The position numbers and the translations under genes are program-made. From the NCBI GenBank assembly GCA_030262795.1, contig JAJSZO010000019.1, positions 1 to 19,292 of the forward strand: a stretch of 19,292 nucleotides of DNA, written 5' to 3'. Positions 14,445-19,292 of the stretch are shown here, in pieces. How positions within the stretch are numbered: position 1 is the first letter of the stretch; each line of letters begins with the position of its first letter. Under the pieces are notes generated by a model, which saw only the letters and a program-made list of their open reading frames with translations, was not told where the DNA came from and did no database searches. The DNA comes from Deltaproteobacteria bacterium. GTDB taxonomy: Bacteria > Desulfobacterota > Desulfobacteria > Desulfobacterales > ETH-SRB1.

Positions 14445-14479
14445 GCACTTGGATTTTATAATAATAGGAATTTTGAATT

Positions 14480-16258
14480 GTGTCTGAAATAAAGGAACTG
14501 CAATTAAAAGTAACTGAATTAGAAAAACAGCTCGAAAAGCAAAAGAAAACAAATAAGATATTAAAAGAACGAGTTAAAAAGAATACTCACTCTACAGGGG
14601 ATTCCTTTTCTATCTTTGAAAGAAATATTGCCCTTCAGAAAAAAATTGCATCCCGAACTCATGATTTGGAAGCAGCAGAAGCAGCTAATAAAGCTAAAAG
14701 CGAATTTCTCGCCAACATGAGCCACGAAATTCGAACCCCTATGAATGGCGTTATCGGGATGACCGGCCTGCTGCTTGATACCAATTTGGATAAAGAACAG
14801 CTGGAATATGCGGAAACAGTGCGAAACAGCGCCAATGCCTTACTCAATCTTATCAATGATATTTTAGATTTTTCAAAAATTGACGCTGGCCAATTAGACC
14901 TGGAAATTTTATGCTTTAATTTAAACACAACAATTGAAGAGTTAAATGATCCTTTAGCTATGCGAGCACATAAAAAAGGTTTGGATTATGTTAGTATCAT
15001 TGATCCTGATGTGCCATTATTACTGCGTGGCGATCCAAGTAGGCTGAGACAGATTATCAATAATCTGGTGGGGAATGCTATTAAGTTTACCGCAAAAGGC
15101 GAAATAGTAATCCATATAACTAATCTGTCCGAAAAAGGTAATAAGGTTACGTTACGTTTTTCAATAAAGGATACCGGCATTAGCATCGCTGAAAATAAAC
15201 AAAACAATATATTTGAATTATTTACGCAGGCCGACGCTTCCACAACCCGAAAATTTGGGGGAACAGGCCTTGGTCTTGCCATATCTAAACAATTAGCGGA
15301 AATGATGGGCGGATCAATTGGAGTAAACAGCATTGAAGGGCGAGGCTCAACGTTCTGGTTTACCGTTGTCCTCGAAAAACGATCTCAGCAAGAGTCATTG
15401 CCTGAAATCAACAGGATGGATATCAAAGATAAAAACATTTTGATAGTGGATGATAATGCTACAAATCGTAAATGGCTTTCGATTTTATTAAAAAAATGGG
15501 GCTGTCGCAGCTCTGAAGCCGCTTCGGCAAAACAAGCGCTTGAGCTTTTGGAAGAGGGAATTCTTCAGAAAGCCCCATACGATATAGCACTCTTAGATAT
15601 GCAAATGCCTGAAATGGATGGAGAAACGTTAGGCCGCACAATAAAGGAAAAAGAACTGCTTAAAGATGCTTTACTGGTGATGCTAACTTCATTAGGCAAT
15701 CGAGGCGACGCCGTCAGATTTCAGAAATCAGGATTCGACGCCTATTTAACCAAACCGGTTAAGCAGTCACATTTGTATGATTGTATTTTAACTATTTTAA
15801 ATTCAAAACTGAAATCTGTTGCTCAAAAAGAAAAGCAAATAATTACCCGATATGTATTAGCGGAAAACAGAAATAAAAAAAGACGTATTTTGGTAGTGGA
15901 AGATAATATTGTAAATCAAAAAATAGCCATAAAAATTTTAGAAAAATACGGATATAGGGTGAATGCGGTGGCTAATGGGCAAGAAGCTTTGCACGCCCTA
16001 AAACTGGCCTCATATGATTTAGTGCTTATGGATTGCCAAATGCCGGTGATGGACGGCTATGAAGCAACAAAAGAAATCCGCAATTCAAACTCAAAAGTTA
16101 TGAATAATAAAATATTCGTAATAGCAATGACCGCCAACGCTATGAAAGGCGACCGCGAAAAGTGTATTAATGCGGGAATAGATGATTATATAGCAAAACC
16201 CATAAATCCACAAGCTCTTAAAAAAACCATTGAACGCTGGCTTGAGTTAAGAAGATGA
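14480..16258 (+). CDS. Hybrid histidine kinase with two receivers and no sensor domain
   Basis: This 592-residue soluble protein begins with a coiled coil (about 3-35), then HisKA with H82 (FLANMSHEIRTPMNGVIGM) and an ATPase domain (NNLVGNAIKF, about 194-203; GGTGLGLAISK, 260-270). Receiver 1 has D373 (LLDMQMPEMDG) and K425; receiver 2 has D518 (LMDCQMPVMDG) and K573. The G1 box reads DTGISI (231-236) where DTGIGI is usual. No PAS, GAF or membrane segment and no Hpt domain are present, so both input and the final relay partner must be separate proteins. The upstream FIST protein is the likely input. The start is GTG with AGGAA 9 bases before it. Confidence 0.92.
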   Translation: MSEIKELQLKVTELEKQLEKQKKTNKILKERVKKNTHSTGDSFSIFERNIALQKKIASRTHDLEAAEAANKAKSEFLANMSHEIRTPMNGVIGMTGLLLDTNLDKEQLEYAETVRNSANALLNLINDILDFSKIDAGQLDLEILCFNLNTTIEELNDPLAMRAHKKGLDYVSIIDPDVPLLLRGDPSRLRQIINNLVGNAIKFTAKGEIVIHITNLSEKGNKVTLRFSIKDTGISIAENKQNNIFELFTQADASTTRKFGGTGLGLAISKQLAEMMGGSIGVNSIEGRGSTFWFTVVLEKRSQQESLPEINRMDIKDKNILIVDDNATNRKWLSILLKKWGCRSSEAASAKQALELLEEGILQKAPYDIALLDMQMPEMDGETLGRTIKEKELLKDALLVMLTSLGNRGDAVRFQKSGFDAYLTKPVKQSHLYDCILTILNSKLKSVAQKEKQIITRYVLAENRNKKRRILVVEDNIVNQKIAIKILEKYGYRVNAVANGQEALHALKLASYDLVLMDCQMPVMDGYEATKEIRNSNSKVMNNKIFVIAMTANAMKGDREKCINAGIDDYIAKPINPQALKKTIERWLELRR

Positions 16259-16306
16259 GTTGGGGGAAGTTTATTCATTAAATTCCAGCTCCAACTTTTC
16301 CTTTTC
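16258..16306 (+). terminator. Candidate intrinsic terminator after the hybrid kinase gene
   Basis: AGTTGG (16258-16263) pairs with CCAACT (16291-16296), GGAA (16265-16268) with TTCC (16283-16286), and TTTA (16270-16273) with TAAA (16279-16282), around a 5-base loop and with small bulges. The plus strand then reads TTTTCCTTTTC. The stem overlaps the 3' end of the opposing ABC-F gene. The bulges weaken the call. Confidence 0.45.
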
Positions 16307-18109
16307 TTTGTAAAGATTTTCCAGCTCATCAAAGCACTGATCAATGACAGTCTGGCAATGATGGATAGAACGTGAAATTTCCGCTATTTTTTTGCCATCT
16401 CCGGCTCCGGAAGCTTTAAGTATAGCTACATTGAGATTGTCGAGCTTTTTTTCGTTTAATTCAATATCGCCTTCCGCCCGGACAATTTTTTTCTCAACAG
16501 GCCTTATGAGTTTTGATCGTTTGGTGATGATTTCAGACCGCTGGCGCCGTAATTCCTTTTTTGTCAGTTTTGCTTCGGATTTCTCATCTCCGGTATTTTT
16601 CCTGGAAGATTTTTCCTCTATTTCTTCATCTTCCCACCCGCATTTTTCAAGAAACTGCTGGTAGCTGCCTTCAAACATAAATGTCCGGTTATTTTTAAAT
16701 ACAATAAGACGGTTTGCCAGTGCATGGAGAAACATCTCATCATGAGTGACAATAATAACGGTTCCATCAAAGCTGTCTATGGCGGCCAGCATTGCATCGC
16801 ATGCATCCATATCAAGATGATTCGTAGGTTCATCAAGCAGCAGCAAGTTTAGCGGTGTCACCAGAAGCTTTCCAAGCATCACACGGCTTTTCTCGCCGCC
16901 GGAAAGCACACTGATTTTTTTTAGCGCTGCATCTCCTTCAAACATCATTGCGCCGCATATATTTCGGGCCAACTGCCGGTCTACATCTGTGTGAGAATAG
17001 AGAATTTCCTCTTCAACAGTCCGTGTATTTACAAGGCTGCTGATATTAGTCTGTTCAAAAAACCCTTTTTTAACTGTGGGATTATATGAAATTTCACCAG
17101 CTTGCGATGCAAGAACACCTGATAGAAGCTTGAGCAGAGTGGTCTTCCCCTTACCGTTTTTTCCGATAATGCCGACACGGTCACCCGCCTCTAAAAGGAT
17201 ATCAAAACCTTGTATCAAAGGTTCCTTTTGATCATATGAAAAAGTTACATTGCGTGCGTTCAAAACATGTTTTCCTCGAAAAGTGTTGCTGCGAAAAGAA
17301 AAGTCAAGAGTTTTGATCGTTTCGAGCTTTTTCTTTTTCTCCGTTTTTTCAAGGGTCTTGATCCGTGATTGTACCAGATTTGCAAGCCTGGCCTTGGCTC
17401 TGAACCGATTAATAAACTGCTTTATCTCTTTTTGACGACGTTCATCATTAAGACGCGTTTTTTCATATATTTCTTCATCCTGGGCAATCTGCGCATAGTA
17501 TTTTTCCGTATTTCCTGCTATTTTTCGTATCTTTTTCCTGTGGATGCCGAGGATGTGAGTTACAACTTTGTCCATAAAGCTTCTGTTGTGTGTGACAAGC
17601 ATCAACTCATGTGGCCAGTTGACAAGAAAGCGTTGAATCCAGCGAATGGAAGTGATATCAAGATAATTAGTCGGTTCGTCTAAAAGGAGCAGATCCGGTT
17701 CGGAAACAAGTACCTTGGCAAGATTAAGCCGTACCTGGAATCCACCGGAAAATTCATTTGGATGCTGGTGCATGTTGTTTTCGGAAAATCCAAGTCCGGC
17801 AAGAATTTTTTCAACTTTCCAATGGCTGTCTTTTTCAGATTCGTTAAGACCTTTTATTCCTTCTTTTAGTACTGTATCCTCGGTAAAAGTCAGGCGTTGC
17901 CTGACACAGCCGATGCGGTAATTTCCCGGAATAGTGATGGCTCCGGTATCGTAGGTTTCCTCATTGATTATCATGCGAAAAAGGGTTGTTTTGCCATGCC
18001 CGTTTCGTCCGACAAGTCCTATTCGTTCACGGGAATTGAGCCTGAAGCTCGCACTGTCAAAAAGGAGCTGGCCGCCAAAGCTTTTTGTAAGATTTTCAAT
18101 GCTGATCAT
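16271..18109 (-). CDS. ABC-F family ATPase (ribosome-associated type)
   Basis: This 612-residue soluble protein has two ABC domains and no membrane segment. Domain 1: Walker A GRNGHGKTT (34-42), signature SGGFQ (121-125), Walker B LLLLDEPTNYLD (140-151). Domain 2: Walker A GKNGKGKTT (316-324), signature LSGGEKSRV (402-410), Walker B LLLLDEPTNHLD (422-433). The charged linker at about 200-275 is the segment that reaches the ribosomal P-site tRNA in this family. The C-terminal tail (about 510-612) is a charged coiled coil. Members act on stalled or antibiotic-bound ribosomes; which subfamily this is cannot be said. ATG 18109 gives the usual MISIENLTKSFG start; a GTG six codons earlier is possible. 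Neither has an SD. Confidence 0.92.
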   Translation of the reverse strand: MISIENLTKSFGGQLLFDSASFRLNSRERIGLVGRNGHGKTTLFRMIINEETYDTGAITIPGNYRIGCVRQRLTFTEDTVLKEGIKGLNESEKDSHWKVEKILAGLGFSENNMHQHPNEFSGGFQVRLNLAKVLVSEPDLLLLDEPTNYLDITSIRWIQRFLVNWPHELMLVTHNRSFMDKVVTHILGIHRKKIRKIAGNTEKYYAQIAQDEEIYEKTRLNDERRQKEIKQFINRFRAKARLANLVQSRIKTLEKTEKKKKLETIKTLDFSFRSNTFRGKHVLNARNVTFSYDQKEPLIQGFDILLEAGDRVGIIGKNGKGKTTLLKLLSGVLASQAGEISYNPTVKKGFFEQTNISSLVNTRTVEEEILYSHTDVDRQLARNICGAMMFEGDAALKKISVLSGGEKSRVMLGKLLVTPLNLLLLDEPTNHLDMDACDAMLAAIDSFDGTVIIVTHDEMFLHALANRLIVFKNNRTFMFEGSYQQFLEKCGWEDEEIEEKSSRKNTGDEKSEAKLTKKELRRQRSEIITKRSKLIRPVEKKIVRAEGDIELNEKKLDNLNVAILKASGAGDGKKIAEISRSIHHCQTVIDQCFDELENLYKEKEKLELEFNE

Positions 18110-18137
18110 GTTTCGTAAATACCACACGTAAAAAATG

Positions 18138-18166
18138 TTGCCAATAAAAATGTAATTTTTTATGTT
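18138..18166 (+). promoter_or_regulatory. Promoter of the antiporter gene, -35 shared with the divergent ABC-F gene
   Basis: TTGCCA (18138-18143) and TATGTT (18161-18166) with 17-base spacing lie 42 bases before the antiporter ATG. On the opposite strand TTGGCA (18144-18139) overlaps the same bases, but its -10 toward the ABC-F gene is poor. GGAG at 18196-18199 is the antiporter SD. Confidence 0.5.
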
Positions 18167-18208
18167 AGCAGATTATGAATATAGACGAAATAAATGGAGA
18201 TTTAAAAT

Positions 18209-19192
18209 ATGGTAATTGCCTCGATGTTATTTGTTATCGGATTGTTGATGCTTTATTATGGAGCGGAGTGGCTCGTAAAAGGGGCGTCCAATATTGCACG
18301 AAACCTCGGTTTAACGCCTATGGTTATAGGCTTGACGGTGGTTGCATTCGGCACTTCAATGCCGGAACTTGTTATAAGTGCTATTTCGTCTTTTCAAGAA
18401 AAGAGCATGATAGCTGTAGGCAATGTTGTGGGAAGCAATATTTGCAACATAGCTCTTATCCTCGGTCTGGCGTCTTTATTTACGCCCATTAAAAGTAATA
18501 GCTCTATTGTTAAGCGGGATATCCCTGTTATGCTCGGAATATTTTTATATTTCCTGCTGATTTCTTTTAATTCAAAAATAGGGCGGCTTGAAGGGGCAAC
18601 CATGATAGGTGGAATCATCATCTATACCTGGTTGAACTATTACTGGGCGGTAAAAAGGACTAAACATGCAACAAGCGAAAATAACAATACTTCAGAGCTT
18701 GCAGGTGATAAAATTGAATATATTCCATCTATGGTAAAGCAAATTGCCTTGATTGTAACGGGAATTCTATTCGTAGTAGCAGGTGCACAGATACTCATAG
18801 ATTCAGCAGTAAAAATTATGCATACACTTGGCTTAAACGAAAAGTTTATCGGACTTACAGTTGTAGCATTAGGAACTTCGCTTCCGGAACTTGCCACTTC
18901 CGTTGTAGCTGCAATAAAAAAGGAGATGGATATCAGCATCGGCAATCTGGTGGGAAGCAATGTTTTTAACATACTCGGGGTGCTTGGGACAGCCTCTCTA
19001 ATTAGACCTGTTTTGATCCCGGGCGGTTTTATTCAGAGCGGTTTACTAATTGATTGCCTCGTTATGATGTTTATCAGTTTTCTTCCCTGGGTAATGATGA
19101 GAAAAACGAATGCACTTATGAGAAGAGACGGAATTATTCTTTTATCATGTTATGTCGGATACATAGCCTATCTTATAGTTAAGACATCGTAG
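18209..19192 (+). CDS. CaCA-family Na+/Ca2+ antiporter (YrbG-like)
   Basis: This is a 327-residue inner-membrane exchanger with about ten hydrophobic helices. Both halves carry the inverted alpha repeats of the family. Repeat 1 is GLTVVAFGTSMPEL (41-54) followed by GNVVGSNICNIALILG (71-86). Repeat 2 is GLTVVALGTSLPEL (215-228) followed by GNLVGSNVFNILGVLG (245-260). The cation-binding acidic residues E53 and E227 are present. A hydrophilic loop (about 148-172) divides the halves. Expected activity is Na+- (or H+-) driven Ca2+ export; the exact ion pair cannot be read from sequence. It is divergent from the ABC-F gene and no downstream partner is visible. Confidence 0.93.
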   Translation: MVIASMLFVIGLLMLYYGAEWLVKGASNIARNLGLTPMVIGLTVVAFGTSMPELVISAISSFQEKSMIAVGNVVGSNICNIALILGLASLFTPIKSNSSIVKRDIPVMLGIFLYFLLISFNSKIGRLEGATMIGGIIIYTWLNYYWAVKRTKHATSENNNTSELAGDKIEYIPSMVKQIALIVTGILFVVAGAQILIDSAVKIMHTLGLNEKFIGLTVVALGTSLPELATSVVAAIKKEMDISIGNLVGSNVFNILGVLGTASLIRPVLIPGGFIQSGLLIDCLVMMFISFLPWVMMRKTNALMRRDGIILLSCYVGYIAYLIVKTS

Positions 19193-19292
19193 CTTTAACC
19201 TCAGGTAGAGGATGCAATACAAAAAAGTGACATAGAACAAAAAGTGACCATTCCGGTGCCAGGAAGCAACAATTGAATGATGAATGTCGAAC
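19193..19292. other. Terminal intergenic stretch, no gene seen
   Basis: These last 100 bases hold a short tandem-like pair AAAAAGTGAC (19222-19231 and 19239-19248) and no SD or reading frame. No convincing terminator follows the antiporter gene. The stretch may be the edge of another repeat cut by the window end. Confidence 0.4.

Overview
The window looks like chromosome from a Gram-negative bacterium of the Desulfobacterota (Desulfobacterales-like). This is inferred from three traits, with no database search: paired PAS kinases and NtrC regulators, an LPICxxCKKIR...ICPEC cysteine module on a receiver-like protein, and an outer-membrane/AsmA-like envelope set. Many different short palindromic repeats are packed between genes.

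Layout. (1) 1-1215: a YefM/YoeB-type toxin-antitoxin operon (321-888) with a palindromic TGTACA operator. It sits between two copies of an ~85-bp repeat with inverted ends (89-172 and 933-1017), and the right copy abuts a decayed group II intron 3' end on the minus strand. (2) 1216-4434, minus strand: an operon of soluble PAS histidine kinase, NtrC-type sigma-54 activator, and a receiver that lacks its phosphoacceptor Asp and carries a CxxC...CxxC tail. A 156-bp palindromic element fills the space between the kinase stop and the regulator Shine-Dalgarno (SD). (3) 4580-7296, plus strand: a divergent second pair, a membrane PAS kinase and another NtrC-type activator. (4) 7481-13037, plus strand: envelope genes, by eye richer in G+C. 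They are an MscS-family channel with a long Ala/Lys/Glu coiled-coil N-terminal region, a DUF481 outer-membrane protein, and a 979-residue DUF748/AsmA-like protein. (5) 13311-16258: a FIST sensory protein followed by a hybrid kinase with no sensor domain and two receivers. (6) 16271-18109, minus strand: an ABC-F ATPase. (7) 18209-19192: a CaCA-family Na+/Ca2+ antiporter.

The genes fall into a signalling block (two kinase-activator pairs, a pseudoreceiver, FIST plus hybrid kinase) and an envelope/ion block (mechanosensitive channel, outer-membrane protein, AsmA-like protein, cation exchanger). No -24/-12 sigma-54 promoter was found in the intergenic spaces, so the regulators' targets are probably elsewhere.

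The most unusual feature is the repeat pattern. Four palindromic elements with different terminal sequences (3169-3324, 7294-7438, 9957-10081, 13039-13227) each begin at or within 1 base of the stop codon of the upstream gene. Two of them exactly fill the space between a stop codon and the next gene's SD. One of these leaves a clean reconstruction of the pre-insertion site (TAAGGAGG, stop codon overlapping the SD).
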